From Mycolicibacterium vulneris (GTDB taxonomy: Bacteria > Actinomycetota > Actinomycetes > Mycobacteriales > Mycobacteriaceae): DNA of 64,000 nucleotides. A program made the translations under genes and the position numbers. Positions 42,473 through 51,076 of the stretch are shown one piece after another (position 1 is the first letter of the stretch; each line of letters starts with the position of its first letter). The stretch covers positions 59,124-123,123 of the forward strand of contig NZ_NCXM01000020.1 of NCBI RefSeq assembly GCF_002104765.1, read 5' to 3'. The notes beneath the pieces are model-generated. The model saw only the letters and a list, made by a program, of their open reading frames with translations, was not told the origin of the DNA and made no database searches.

Positions 42473-43324
42473 TCATCGCTGGGTGGCCCCGGCGTCGACG
42501 GGCAGGACGATCGCGGTGATGTAGCGCGCCTCCTCGGAGGCCAGGAACAGCGCGGCATTGGCAACGTCGACCGCGGCCACCCACGGCACCGCGAGCATGT
42601 TCATCGAGCGGGCCGCCTCGGCGAATTCGGCGCGCGTGGGCGGGCGGCCCAGGTCGGGCCGGAACGCGGTGCTGACCACCTCGTTGTGAATCATCGGCGT
42701 GTCGACGTTGGTCGGGCTGACGCAGTTGACCCGAACATTATGTGGCGCAAGCTCATTGGCCATGCTGCGCATCATGCCGATCACGCCGTGCTTGGCGGCG
42801 GTGTAATGCGCGACGCCGACCAGCCCGCGCAGCCCCGCGATGGAGCTCGTCAGGATCATCGATCCCGCCCCCCGCGCGATCAAGTGCGGCGCGGTCGCGC
42901 GGCAGGTGTGCCACACTCCGGTGAGGTTGACATCGAGCATGGTGCGCCAGGCGTTTTCGTCCAGCTCGATCGCCATGCCGCGCGAGGTGATGCCCGCGGT
43001 CGCACAGACCACGTCCAGGCCACCGAACCGCTGGACACCGCGATCGGTGGCGGCCCGCATGCCGGAGATATCGCGCACGTCGACGATTTCGGTGTGCACC
43101 CGCGCACCGGCCTCGGCGACCAATGCGGCCGTCTTTTCGAGGTCGGCCCGGGTGCTGTGCGGGATGATCACCGTGTCGACCGGACCGCACACGTCGAGCG
43201 CGACGACGTCGGCGCCCTCCTGCGCGAACCGCACCGCTTGCGCGCGGCCGATCCCCCGCGCCGCGCCGGTGATCAGGGCGACCTTCCCTGTTAGACGCCC
43301 TTCGGCCGTCATCGTCATGGTCAT
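42473..43324 (-). CDS. Mycofactocin-coupled SDR oxidoreductase
   Basis: A 283-residue SDR. The glycine motif is TGAARGIG, and the insertion after LDVCGPVDTVIIPHSTR is the mycofactocin-coupled type. The Ser is in LTSSIAGLRG and the YxxxK motif in HYTAAKHGV, followed by RVNCVSPTNVDTPM. The C-terminal FLASEEARYITAIVLPVDAG is typical. The start at 43324 overlaps the stop of the next SDR upstream (ATGA); ATG codons at 43318 and 43312 are alternatives. It forms a tight three-gene run with that SDR and the BVMO. Substrate: an alcohol, unknown. Confidence 0.92.
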   Translation of the reverse strand: MTMTMTAEGRLTGKVALITGAARGIGRAQAVRFAQEGADVVALDVCGPVDTVIIPHSTRADLEKTAALVAEAGARVHTEIVDVRDISGMRAATDRGVQRFGGLDVVCATAGITSRGMAIELDENAWRTMLDVNLTGVWHTCRATAPHLIARGAGSMILTSSIAGLRGLVGVAHYTAAKHGVIGMMRSMANELAPHNVRVNCVSPTNVDTPMIHNEVVSTAFRPDLGRPPTRAEFAEAARSMNMLAVPWVAAVDVANAALFLASEEARYITAIVLPVDAGATQR

Positions 43325-44124
43325 GTCGTCTTCTGCGTCAGGCCGGCGTCCACGACGAGCTGGGTGCCGGTGATGTAGCGGGCCGCGTCGGAGGCCAGGA
43401 ACAGCACGGCGTTGGCGATGTCGACGGGCTCGACCCAAGGCACCGGGAGCAGGTTGCGCGCCTGCAGCACCTCGGCCGCGTCGGCGGCGGTCGGGTTGTC
43501 GAGGTCCGGCCGCAGCCGCCGAAAGGTAGGCTCGTTCAGCACCATTGGCGTAGCCACCGGGCCGGGGTGCACGGTGTTGACCCGGATGCCGCGGGGGCCG
43601 AGCTCGTTGGCCAGGGTGCGCGCCAGTCCCACCACCGCGTGCTTGCTGGCGGTGTAGTGCGCGGTGTTGGGCAGGCCACGAAGCCCGCTGGTGGAGCTGA
43701 TGATGACGACGGAGCCACCCTGATCACTTATGTGCGGGACACTCGCCCGGGCCGTGTGCCAGACGCCGGTGAGGTTGATGTCGAGCGTGCGCTGCCACAC
43801 CTGGGGGTCGAGTTCCCAGGACGGTGCGCCGGGCAGGTGGACCCCGGCGTTGGCCACCACGACGTCGAGCCGGCCCAGCGCGGCGACACCGGCATCGATG
43901 GCAGCCGTCATCGCCTCGAGGTCGCTGACGTCGGCCAGGCCCGTCACGCACCGTCGGCCGCGCTCCTCGACTCCCCTTGCGGTGTCGCGCAACTCGTCGG
44001 CCGCGGCGTCGGCGTCGAGCGCGATCACGTCGGCGCCCTCGTCGGCGAAGCGCGCACAGTGCACCCGCCCGGTGCCTTTGGCGGCGCCGGTGACCACAAC
44101 GACCTTGTGCAGCAATCCCGTCAT
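43321..44124 (-). CDS. SDR oxidoreductase, second of a tandem pair
   Basis: A 267-residue SDR. TGAAKGTG is at the N-terminus, and ALDADAAADELRDTA shows a shorter insertion than its neighbour. VANAGVHL, the catalytic Ser in VIISSTSGLRG and YxxxK in HYTASKHAV follow, with FLASDAARYITGTQLVVDAG near the end. The ATG at 44124 overlaps the BVMO stop (ATGA), and its own stop overlaps the next SDR. Paralogous to that SDR, probably by tandem duplication. The three genes are probably one translationally coupled operon working on successive alcohol/ketone steps. Confidence 0.92.
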   Translation of the reverse strand: MTGLLHKVVVVTGAAKGTGRVHCARFADEGADVIALDADAAADELRDTARGVEERGRRCVTGLADVSDLEAMTAAIDAGVAALGRLDVVVANAGVHLPGAPSWELDPQVWQRTLDINLTGVWHTARASVPHISDQGGSVVIISSTSGLRGLPNTAHYTASKHAVVGLARTLANELGPRGIRVNTVHPGPVATPMVLNEPTFRRLRPDLDNPTAADAAEVLQARNLLPVPWVEPVDIANAVLFLASDAARYITGTQLVVDAGLTQKTT

Positions 44125-45773
44125 CGTTCGATCAGATCGAATCCCCGGTAGCCGGCGTCGGCCACTTCGGCGCAGATGTCGTTGTAGGCGGCGAAGCCGC
44201 CGGTGAACAGCATGAAGCCGCGCGGCTTGCCCGGCACGTTCGCGCCCATGTACCAGGAGTTCGCCTTGGTGAACAGCGTCGTCTCGGCCCGGCGGGCACA
44301 TTCGGCACCCCAGCCGTCCACGCTGTCCACGGTGGCTTCCAGCGCGGCGTATCCGTTTTGGTCGAGAAAGGCGATGGCGTCGGCGATCCAGTTCACCTGG
44401 GCCTCGGCGTGCAGCACCATGTTGGCCAGCACGGCGGGCGCTCCCGGGCCCGAGATCAAGAACAGGTTGGGGAAGCCGTCCACGCCCAGGCCGAGGTACG
44501 TGCGGGGCCCGTGTGCCCAGTCCTCCCGCAGGAGTGTGCCGCGGCGCCCGACGATGTCGATCTTGCCCAACGCGCCGGTCATCGCGTCGAAACCCGTTGC
44601 CAACACGATCATGTCGACGTCGTAGTGGGCTTTGGTTTTATCAATCCCGGTGGTGTTGATCCCGGTGGCGTCGACGGATTCGATCGGGGTGGCGCGGACA
44701 CTGATCAGTGACACGTTGGCGCGGTTGAAGGTCTGAAAGTAATTGCTGTCGGTGCAGATTCGCTTGGTGCCGATCGGATGGTCGGTGGGAATCAGCAATT
44801 CGGCCACGGCCGGGTCGTCGATGACGGCGCGCACCTTCTCCTCGTAGAACCTGCGGGCCTCCTCGTTCGCCTCCAGGTCGGTCATCTGGTCCGGAAACGT
44901 CTTGGAGAACAGCACGCCGCCGAGTTGCCACCGCTTTTCGAATGCCGCCCGCCGCTCCTCGGCGGTGAACTGCATCGTCGGCTTCGGGGCGGTGATGTGC
45001 GGTGATCCGCCGCCGCTGCGCCACGACAGCGCACGCCGCTGCGGGTAATTCGCCTTGATCTCGTCGAGTTCCTCGGCGGACAACGGCCTGTTGCCGGCGG
45101 GGACACTGTAATTCGCGGTGCGCTGGAAGACGTAGAGCTGGGCGGCACGCTCGGCGATGACCGGAATCGATTGAATGCCCGAGGATCCGGTGCCGATGAC
45201 CGCCACCCGTTTGCCGGTGAAGTCGACGGCCTCGTGCGGCCAGTGCGCGGTGTGGTGGATCTCGCCGGCGAAGGTGTCCAGGCCGGCGAAGTCCGGCGTC
45301 AGCGCGGCCGACAGCGGGCCGGTCGCCATCAGGCAAAATCGGGACGAAAGCCGTTGTCCCGCATCGGTAATAACCGTCCAGTGCAGCGTCGCCTCATCGA
45401 GTGTCGCCGAAACCACCCGGGTGCGCAGCGCGATGTCGCGGCGCAGGTCGAGCTTGTCGGCCACCCAGTTCAGATACGCCAGGATCTCGGCCTGGGTGGC
45501 ATACCGTTCGGTCCAGTCCCACTCCCGCTGCAGCTCATCGGAGAACGAGTAGCAGTAGTCGACGCTCTCGACGTCGCAGCGGGCACCCGGATACCGGTTG
45601 TGGTACCAGGTGCCGCCCAGCTCGGGGGCGGCTTCCAGCACCCGAACGGTGAGGCCCCGGCTGCGCAGCTTGTGCAGGGCATACAGGCCGGCGAACCCCG
45701 CGCCGACCACGACGACATCCACGGACTGTTGGCCGGCATCGTTCACAAGCAGCCACCGTAGGGCCTTGCGCAT
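44121..45773 (-). CDS. Baeyer-Villiger monooxygenase
   Basis: About 550 residues. The FAD motif VVVGAGFAGLYALHKL is followed by GGTWYHNRYPGARCDVESVD, the BVMO fingerprint FAGEIHHTAHWP keeps the His, and the NADPH motif is VIGTGSSGIQSIP. A second block, ATGFDAMTGALGKIDIVG, is typical. It inserts oxygen next to a ketone using NADPH and O2. The start is uncertain (ATG 45773 or GTG 45746). It heads the coupled BVMO-SDR-SDR run and is divergent from the ferredoxin. The SDRs could produce the ketone it uses, or process the product alcohol. Confidence 0.93.
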   Translation of the reverse strand: MRKALRWLLVNDAGQQSVDVVVVGAGFAGLYALHKLRSRGLTVRVLEAAPELGGTWYHNRYPGARCDVESVDYCYSFSDELQREWDWTERYATQAEILAYLNWVADKLDLRRDIALRTRVVSATLDEATLHWTVITDAGQRLSSRFCLMATGPLSAALTPDFAGLDTFAGEIHHTAHWPHEAVDFTGKRVAVIGTGSSGIQSIPVIAERAAQLYVFQRTANYSVPAGNRPLSAEELDEIKANYPQRRALSWRSGGGSPHITAPKPTMQFTAEERRAAFEKRWQLGGVLFSKTFPDQMTDLEANEEARRFYEEKVRAVIDDPAVAELLIPTDHPIGTKRICTDSNYFQTFNRANVSLISVRATPIESVDATGINTTGIDKTKAHYDVDMIVLATGFDAMTGALGKIDIVGRRGTLLREDWAHGPRTYLGLGVDGFPNLFLISGPGAPAVLANMVLHAEAQVNWIADAIAFLDQNGYAALEATVDSVDGWGAECARRAETTLFTKANSWYMGANVPGKPRGFMLFTGGFAAYNDICAEVADAGYRGFDLIER

Positions 45774-45876
45774 CGCGGGCCACCGTCCCTCCCGGTCACC
45801 GGACGGTTCGGGTGAGTTCTCCCGGCCACCGGGTGCGCGCGCCCGCCACCCGGCGCTCATCACCGACCATCAGCCG

Positions 45877-46155
45877 ATGCCGGAAGTCGCACATGTCAAC
45901 GTCGATCTGGACGGCCAGCGGCATCGTTTGCGCTGGCCGCAGGGACAAACGTTGGTCGAGACACTGCTGGACGCGGGGATCGCCGTGCCGCACTCGTGCC
46001 GGGAGGGCCGCTGCGGTTCGTGCGTGGCGACCGTGAGCGCCGGGCGAGTCGACATGGCCCCGTCCGACGTCTTGGACGCCGCGGACCTCGACGACGGCCT
46101 GATTCTCGCCTGCCAGGCGAGGGCGGCAGGCGTCGATGTTCACGTCGAATTCTGA
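45877..46155 (+). CDS. Plant-type [2Fe-2S] ferredoxin
   Basis: A 92-residue ferredoxin. The cluster ligands are C41, C46, C49 and C79, in SCREGRCGSCVATV and LACQ. No clear Shine-Dalgarno sequence precedes ATG 45877, so translation may be leaderless. It stands 89 bp upstream of the HsaA-like oxygenase in the same direction, and is divergent from the BVMO. HsaA-type enzymes normally take reduced flavin from a reductase, so an electron-donor role for this ferredoxin to an oxygenase or dehydrogenase of the cluster is a guess. Confidence 0.9.
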   Translation: MPEVAHVNVDLDGQRHRLRWPQGQTLVETLLDAGIAVPHSCREGRCGSCVATVSAGRVDMAPSDVLDAADLDDGLILACQARAAGVDVHVEF

Positions 46156-46244
46156 TTGCCGGTGTCCGCTCATCGGGATTTCCTTTGGGACGGCGCGGGT
46201 CTGCGGTAGACCATTACTAAGCCCACTCACGTAAGGACAACGAT

Positions 46245-47429
46245 ATGAGTGACCGGGTACTCGACCGGGTAGTCGCCATGGCCGACCAGTTGCGCGACCA
46301 AGCCGCCGAAGCCGAACGGATCGGGCGGCTCACCGACGACACGGTCAAGCTGATGAAGGGCGCCGGCCTGATCCGGCTGCTGCAGACCAAGCAATACCAG
46401 GGCTTCGAGGTCCACCCCCGCGAGTTCGCCGAGACGACGATGGCCACCGCGGCGCTGGACCCGGCGGCCGGCTGGATCGTCGGCGTGGTCGGCGTGCACC
46501 CCTACCAGTTGGCCTACGCGGACCCGAAGGTCGCCGCCGAGATCTGGGCCGACGACGTGGACACCTGGATGGCCTCCCCCTACGCGCCACAGGGGGTGGC
46601 CAAGCCCGTCGACGGGGGCTACATCTTCAACGGCCGCTGGCAGTTCAGCTCGGGCACCGACCACTGCGACTGGATCATCCTGGGCGCCATGCTCGGCGAC
46701 GAGAAGGGCATCCCCCTGATGCCGCCGCAGATGCTGCACATGATCCTGCCGCGCAAGGACTACGAGATCGTCGACGACTCGTGGAACGTGGTGGGCCTGC
46801 GCGGAACCGGCTCCAAGGACGTCATCGTCAAGGACGCGTTCGTCCCCAGCTACCGGACCATGGACGCCACCAAGGTGATGGACGGGACCGCCCAGCGCGA
46901 GGCCGGCATGACCGAGCCGCTGTACCTGATGCCGTGGTCGACGATGTTCCCGCTGGGCATCTCGGCGGCGACCATCGGCATCGCCGAAGGGGCGCTGGCC
47001 GCACACCTGGACTATCAGCGCGAGCGCGTGGGCGCCACCGGAACCGCGATCAAGGACGACCCCTACGTCATGCACGCGATCGGCGAGGCGGCCGCCGACA
47101 TCAACGCCGCCCGCCAGGAACTGCTGGCCAACGCCGACCGCATCTACGACATGGTCGCGGCCGGCAAGGAGGTGTCGTTCGCCGACCGGGCGGCCGGGCG
47201 CCGCACCCAGGTTCGCGCGGTGTGGCGCGCGGTGTCCGCGGTCGACGAAATCTTCGCCCGCTCCGGCGGCAACGCGGCGCGGATGGACAAGCCGCTGCAA
47301 CGGTATTGGCGCGACGTGCACGTCGGACAGATGCATGCCATCCACGTCCCCGGCACCACCTATCACGCGTCGGCGCTGAGTTCGATCGGCATCGACCCGC
47401 CCGAGGGTCCGCTGCGGGCCCTGATCTGA
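46245..47429 (+). CDS. HsaA-like flavin-dependent aromatic hydroxylase
   Basis: A 394-residue protein of the acyl-CoA-dehydrogenase-fold flavin monooxygenases. VKLMKGAGLIRLLQTKQYQG, ALDPAAGWIVGVVGVHPYQ, GGYIFNGRWQFSSGTDHCDW and the diagnostic VVGLRGTGSKDVIVKDAFVP are shared with HsaA, the 3-HSA 4-hydroxylase of cholesterol degradation. The length is the same as M. tuberculosis HsaA, but the sequence is clearly diverged, so it is a paralogue. It has AAGGA about 8 bp before ATG. No flavin reductase (HsaB) gene is adjacent. It is followed at 15 bp by the HsaC-like dioxygenase, so it would make the catechol that enzyme cleaves. Confidence 0.9.
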   Translation: MSDRVLDRVVAMADQLRDQAAEAERIGRLTDDTVKLMKGAGLIRLLQTKQYQGFEVHPREFAETTMATAALDPAAGWIVGVVGVHPYQLAYADPKVAAEIWADDVDTWMASPYAPQGVAKPVDGGYIFNGRWQFSSGTDHCDWIILGAMLGDEKGIPLMPPQMLHMILPRKDYEIVDDSWNVVGLRGTGSKDVIVKDAFVPSYRTMDATKVMDGTAQREAGMTEPLYLMPWSTMFPLGISAATIGIAEGALAAHLDYQRERVGATGTAIKDDPYVMHAIGEAAADINAARQELLANADRIYDMVAAGKEVSFADRAAGRRTQVRAVWRAVSAVDEIFARSGGNAARMDKPLQRYWRDVHVGQMHAIHVPGTTYHASALSSIGIDPPEGPLRALI

Positions 47430-47444
47430 GCAGGAGACGCATCC

Positions 47445-48365
47445 GTGAGCGATCTGAAAAGCCTCGGCTACATCACCATCTCGACCAACGACATCAACCG
47501 CTGGCGGCAGTTCGCCTTCGGGGTACTGGGTTTCGCCGAGGGCTCCCCCAGTTTTAGAGGCCCCGATCCGTCGGCACTGTACCTGCGGATGGACGAGCGG
47601 GCGGCCCGGCTCATCGTGGTGCCCGGTGAGACCGACCGGGTGCTGACCGTCGGCTGGGAAGTGCGCGATCACCCGGCGTTGCAGCGCGTGCAGGCCACGC
47701 TGGACGGCGCCGGCGTGGCGTACAAACAGCTGTCCCCCGACGAGGCCGAGGCCCGCCGCGTCGAAGAGGTGATCACGTTCGAAGATCCCGCCGGCACCAC
47801 GCTGGAGGTGTTCCACGGCGCGGTGCTCGACCACAGCCCGGTGGTCACGCCGTTCGGCGCGAAGTTCGTCACCGGCGACCAGGGCATGGGCCACGTGGTG
47901 GTGCCCGCCACCGATCCCAACGGGCTCTTCGGCTTCTACACCGAGGTCCTGGGCTTCCGCGCCCGCGGCGCGTTCCGGGTGCCGCTGCCGAAAGAGTTTG
48001 GCCCGGTGCGGGTTCGGTTCCTGGGCATCAACGAGCGACACCACAGCATGGCGATCGTGCCGGCCGCGCACCAGCGCGACCCGCGCCTGGTTCACATCAT
48101 GGTGGAGGTCGACACCCTGGATGCCGTCGGGCAGGCGCTGGACCGGGTCAACGCCGAGGGATTCCAGCTGTCGTCCACCCTGGGCCGGCACACCAACGAC
48201 AAGATGGTCTCGTTCTACGTCCGTGCACCCGGTGACTGGGACATCGAATTCGGCACCGAGGGGATGCGGGTCGACGAAACCTATTACACCGCAGAGGAAA
48301 TCACCGCCGATAGCTACTGGGGCCACCAGTGGGTCGGCGAAATGCCCGCGGCCATGCGGCTGTGA
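47445..48365 (+). CDS. Extradiol ring-cleavage dioxygenase (HsaC/BphC type)
   Basis: A 306-residue two-domain vicinal-oxygen-chelate dioxygenase. The non-haem Fe(II) ligands in the C-terminal domain are the His in GMGHVVV, the His in LVHIMVEV and the Glu in DIEFGTEGM. SFYVRAPGDWDIEFG is a family signature. It opens a catechol ring by meta-cleavage, and the product would suit the hydrolase at 41273-42163. It starts at GTG 15 bp after the HsaA-like gene, and its TGA overlaps the GTG of the KstD-like gene (GTGA). The cluster is therefore transcribed and translated together. Confidence 0.93.
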   Translation: MSDLKSLGYITISTNDINRWRQFAFGVLGFAEGSPSFRGPDPSALYLRMDERAARLIVVPGETDRVLTVGWEVRDHPALQRVQATLDGAGVAYKQLSPDEAEARRVEEVITFEDPAGTTLEVFHGAVLDHSPVVTPFGAKFVTGDQGMGHVVVPATDPNGLFGFYTEVLGFRARGAFRVPLPKEFGPVRVRFLGINERHHSMAIVPAAHQRDPRLVHIMVEVDTLDAVGQALDRVNAEGFQLSSTLGRHTNDKMVSFYVRAPGDWDIEFGTEGMRVDETYYTAEEITADSYWGHQWVGEMPAAMRL

Positions 48366-49828
48366 CGCCCGAATCGGACGTGACGCCGGTCGCGGCGTCG
48401 TCGATCACCTCGTGGGATGACGAGGCCGACGTCGTCATCGCCGGGTACGGCGTCGCCGGTGCGGCGGCGGCGGTGGAGGCGGCGCGGTTCGGCGCCGATG
48501 TGCTGGTGCTGGAGCGCACCGGCTCCTGGGGCGGCGCCGCCTCGATGGCCGGCGGGTTCATCTATCTCGGCGGCGGTACGTCCATCCAAACGGCTTGCGG
48601 TTTCACCGATTCCGTCGACAATATGGCTGCCTTCCTCAATGTCGCGATGGGGCCCGGCGCCGACGAGGACAGGATCGCCGATTACTGCGTGGGCAGCGTC
48701 GCGCACTTCGACTGGCTGGTCGGGTGCGGCGTCCCGTTCAAGGCCGAGTTCTTCTCCGAGCCCGGCTGGGAGCCGATGGGCGATCAGGGGCTGATGTACA
48801 GCGGCGGCGAAAACTCGTTCCCGTTCAACACCATTGCCTCCCCCGCGCCGCGCGGGCACGTCCCGCAGATGCAGAACAAGAAGCAGGGCGAGGCCAGCGC
48901 CGGCTACATGCTGATGAAGCCGCTCGTGGAAACTGCGACCGCGGCCGGTGCCCGGGCGCTGTACGACGTGCGGGTGTCGCGGCTGATCGTCGAATCCGAC
49001 GGCCGGGTGGTCGGCATCCGCGCCCGAAAGTACGGCACCGAGATGAACATCCGGGCGCGATCCGGGGTGGTGCTGGCGACGGGCAGCTTCGCCTACAACG
49101 ACGCGATGGTCCAGCGGTATGCGCCGCGGATCGCCGGCCGGCCCGCCGCCTCCATCGAGCAGCACGACGGGCAGGCGATCCGGATGGCGCAGGCGCTGGG
49201 CGCCGACCTGGCGCACATGGACGCGACCGAGGTCGCGATCTTCATCGACCCGCAGCAGCTGGTGCGCGGGATCCTGGTCAACGGCCGCGGGCAGCGCTAC
49301 GTCGCCGAGGACACCTACCCGGGCCGGATCGGGCAGCTCACCCTCTACCAGCAGGACAACATCGCCTATCTGATCATCGACGGCGATGCGCAGGAGGAGG
49401 CGATGGCCTCGTGGTCGCCGAAGTTCATGCTGCGCCCGGCGACCTGGGTGGCCGACACCGCCGCCGACCTGGAACGCGAGATGGGGCTGCCACCCGGCTC
49501 GCTGCAGGCGACGGTGGCCGCGTACAACGAGGGCGCCGCGCGCGGCGAGGATCCGCTGCTGCACAAGAAGCCGGAGTGGATCAAGCCGATCGGCTCCCCT
49601 GTCGGCGCCGTCGACCTGCGGGATAACACCGGCGGCTTCACCCTGGGCGGGCTGGCCACCTCGCTGGACGCCGAGGTGCTGCACGTCAGCGGCGCGCCCA
49701 TCCCGGGACTCTTCGCCGCCGGGCGCTGCACCGCCGGCCTGGCCGCGTGGGGATACGCCAGCGGCGTCTCGCTGGGTGACGGCAGCTTCTACGGCCGCCG
49801 CGCCGGACGCTCCGCCGCCAAGGGCTGA
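48362..49828 (+). CDS. KstD-like FAD dehydrogenase
   Basis: A 488-residue flavoprotein of the fumarate reductase / 3-ketosteroid dehydrogenase family. The FAD motif is VIAGYGVAGAAAAVEAARFG, then GGAASMAGGFIYLGGGTSIQ. The C-terminal FAD motif FAAGRCTAGLAAWGYASG is followed by VSLGDGSFYGRRAG. It would introduce a ring double bond. It is coupled by a GTGA overlap to the dioxygenase and ends the cluster, with a stem-loop at 49886-49923. The substrate is probably a ring ketone; the steroid assignment is by family only. Confidence 0.9.
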   Translation: MTPESDVTPVAASSITSWDDEADVVIAGYGVAGAAAAVEAARFGADVLVLERTGSWGGAASMAGGFIYLGGGTSIQTACGFTDSVDNMAAFLNVAMGPGADEDRIADYCVGSVAHFDWLVGCGVPFKAEFFSEPGWEPMGDQGLMYSGGENSFPFNTIASPAPRGHVPQMQNKKQGEASAGYMLMKPLVETATAAGARALYDVRVSRLIVESDGRVVGIRARKYGTEMNIRARSGVVLATGSFAYNDAMVQRYAPRIAGRPAASIEQHDGQAIRMAQALGADLAHMDATEVAIFIDPQQLVRGILVNGRGQRYVAEDTYPGRIGQLTLYQQDNIAYLIIDGDAQEEAMASWSPKFMLRPATWVADTAADLEREMGLPPGSLQATVAAYNEGAARGEDPLLHKKPEWIKPIGSPVGAVDLRDNTGGFTLGGLATSLDAEVLHVSGAPIPGLFAAGRCTAGLAAWGYASGVSLGDGSFYGRRAGRSAAKG

Positions 49829-49885
49829 GCGGGTTATTCGGAAACCCTCGACCACCACCGTGCTCTGACCTGAACAGAGCCGTCG

Positions 49886-49923
49886 ACCGCCGTCGGACGC
49901 CACCGCGCCCGGCGGCGGTTTTC
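49886..49923 (+). terminator. Probable terminator after the ring-cleavage operon
   Basis: accgccg (49886-49892) pairs with cggcggt (49913-49919) and is followed by TTTCG. The interior (ccgcgcc/ggcgg) offers alternative pairing. The short T-run and GC-rich stem fit an intrinsic terminator between the KstD-like gene and the IclR regulator. Confidence 0.5.
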
Positions 49924-49964
49924 GTGTCATGTGTGAAAGGACCACGCGGGTGTGGTAAAAACAG

Positions 49965-49983
49965 ATATTCCTAATAGGAATAT
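49965..49983. promoter_or_regulatory. Candidate IclR operator
   Basis: atattcct-aat-aggaatat is an 8-bp perfect inverted repeat with a 3-bp spacer, 28 bp upstream of the IclR ATG. The core ggaatattcc that follows is itself palindromic. IclR-family sites are palindromes of about this size near the regulator's own promoter, so autoregulation is likely (inference). Confidence 0.6.
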
Positions 49984-50010
49984 TCCAGCTAGATATCCTT
50001 GGAGGCGTCG

Positions 50011-50838
50011 ATGCCAGCAACTGCCGAAGCAGCTACGCCCACGGCGGTCATCGACCGCATCTCGCTCGTCCTGGATGCATTCGACGGGCCCGGCCGGCTG
50101 ACGCTGGCCCAGATCGTCCGACGTACCGGCCTGCCGCGCTCGTCCGCCCACCGGATGCTCGAGCGCCTGGTGCAGCTGCGCTGGCTGCGCCGCAGCGGCC
50201 GCGACTACGAGCTGGGCATGCGCCTGGTCGAGCTGGGCTCGCTCGCCGTGCATCAGGACCGCCTGGTGCGTGCCGCCGGTCCCCTGCTGGGCGAATTACA
50301 CCGCGCCACAGGGCTCGTCGTTCACCTCGCGGTTCTGGACGGCCCCGACGTGGTCTACCTCGACAAGGTCGGTGACTCGCCGCTGGCGCCGATACCCACG
50401 CGGGTGGGCAGCCGTCAGCCCGCGCACTGCACCGCCGTCGGGAAGGCGATGCTGGCCTACCGCGACGAGGACGCGCCGGTGGACCTGCGGGTCCGCAAGA
50501 CCAAGTACTCGATTGCCACCGGCTCGCAGCTGGCCGTCGAGTTGTCGCGGGTGCGCGCGCACGGTGTCGCCTTCGAACGCGAGGAATCGCTGCTCGGATT
50601 CGGTTGTGTGGCAGCACCGATCGGCGGACCAGGTGAAGCCCAGGAAGTCATAGCGGCGGTGTCGGTGTGCGGGCCGATGAATCGAATGATGTTCGACCAG
50701 CGATTGATCGCCCCTGTCCGGATGACCGCAATGGGTATCTGGCGGCACGCCGAGGACGGCCCGCAACGCGTCGCCCCGACCCTGCAACCCTTGCGTCCGT
50801 TGCGCCCGGCGCCGCGGCCCGTGTTGCAGTACGCGTAA
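50011..50838 (+). CDS. IclR family transcriptional regulator
   Basis: A 275-residue regulator. The N-terminal winged helix-turn-helix has LTLAQIVRRTGLPRSSAHRM (about 30-50) and ERLVQLRWLRRSGRDYELG. The C-terminal effector domain starts near 85 and contains HLAVLDGPDVVYLDKVGD, PAHCTAVGKAMLAY, GVAFEREESLLGFGCVAAPI and AAVSVCGPMNR. IclR proteins sense small aromatic or organic acids. ATG 50011 is fixed by GGAGG six bases upstream. It is downstream of, and co-directional with, the HsaA/HsaC/KstD-like genes, so it probably controls them and itself through the palindrome at 49965. Confidence 0.94.
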   Translation: MPATAEAATPTAVIDRISLVLDAFDGPGRLTLAQIVRRTGLPRSSAHRMLERLVQLRWLRRSGRDYELGMRLVELGSLAVHQDRLVRAAGPLLGELHRATGLVVHLAVLDGPDVVYLDKVGDSPLAPIPTRVGSRQPAHCTAVGKAMLAYRDEDAPVDLRVRKTKYSIATGSQLAVELSRVRAHGVAFEREESLLGFGCVAAPIGGPGEAQEVIAAVSVCGPMNRMMFDQRLIAPVRMTAMGIWRHAEDGPQRVAPTLQPLRPLRPAPRPVLQYA

Positions 50839-50904
50839 ACCTCGATAGCTCTCCTAATCCGCCGGAGCGTCAAATCGGTATCACTTTCCCGCCGTGCGTA
50901 TTTC

Positions 50905-50925
50905 GGTGACACCCGGGTGACACCC
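50905..50925. repeat. Two direct copies of GGTGACACCC, 11 bp apart
   Basis: ggtgacaccc occurs at 50905-50914 and again at 50916-50925. The junction forms the palindrome cacccgggtg. The 11-bp spacing is close to one helical turn, as for tandem activator sites. It lies in the 238-bp gap before the gene at 51077; no other feature is evident there. Confidence 0.4.
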
Positions 50926-51076
50926 GCATCGGCGGCCTGAAGCAATCGACGGTTTATGAAAACTGGTTCTGGTCCTGTCGTGAACGTGGCCCCGGGCCAC
51001 CCCACCTGGTAACGGCGCCTCCCGGTAGACGGGACTTACCCGTGTCCAACGCGAGACAGCGCCATACCCTTTGCAT

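Noticed and set aside
46198..46212. Inverted repeat ggtct-gcggt-agacc before the HsaA-like gene
   Set aside because: Only 5-bp arms and no match to the IclR palindrome; not strong enough to call an operator.
46227..48326. 699-codon minus-strand frame opposite HsaA-like and HsaC-like genes
   Set aside because: Antisense of two complete enzymes with all active-site residues; no domain in the opposite frame.
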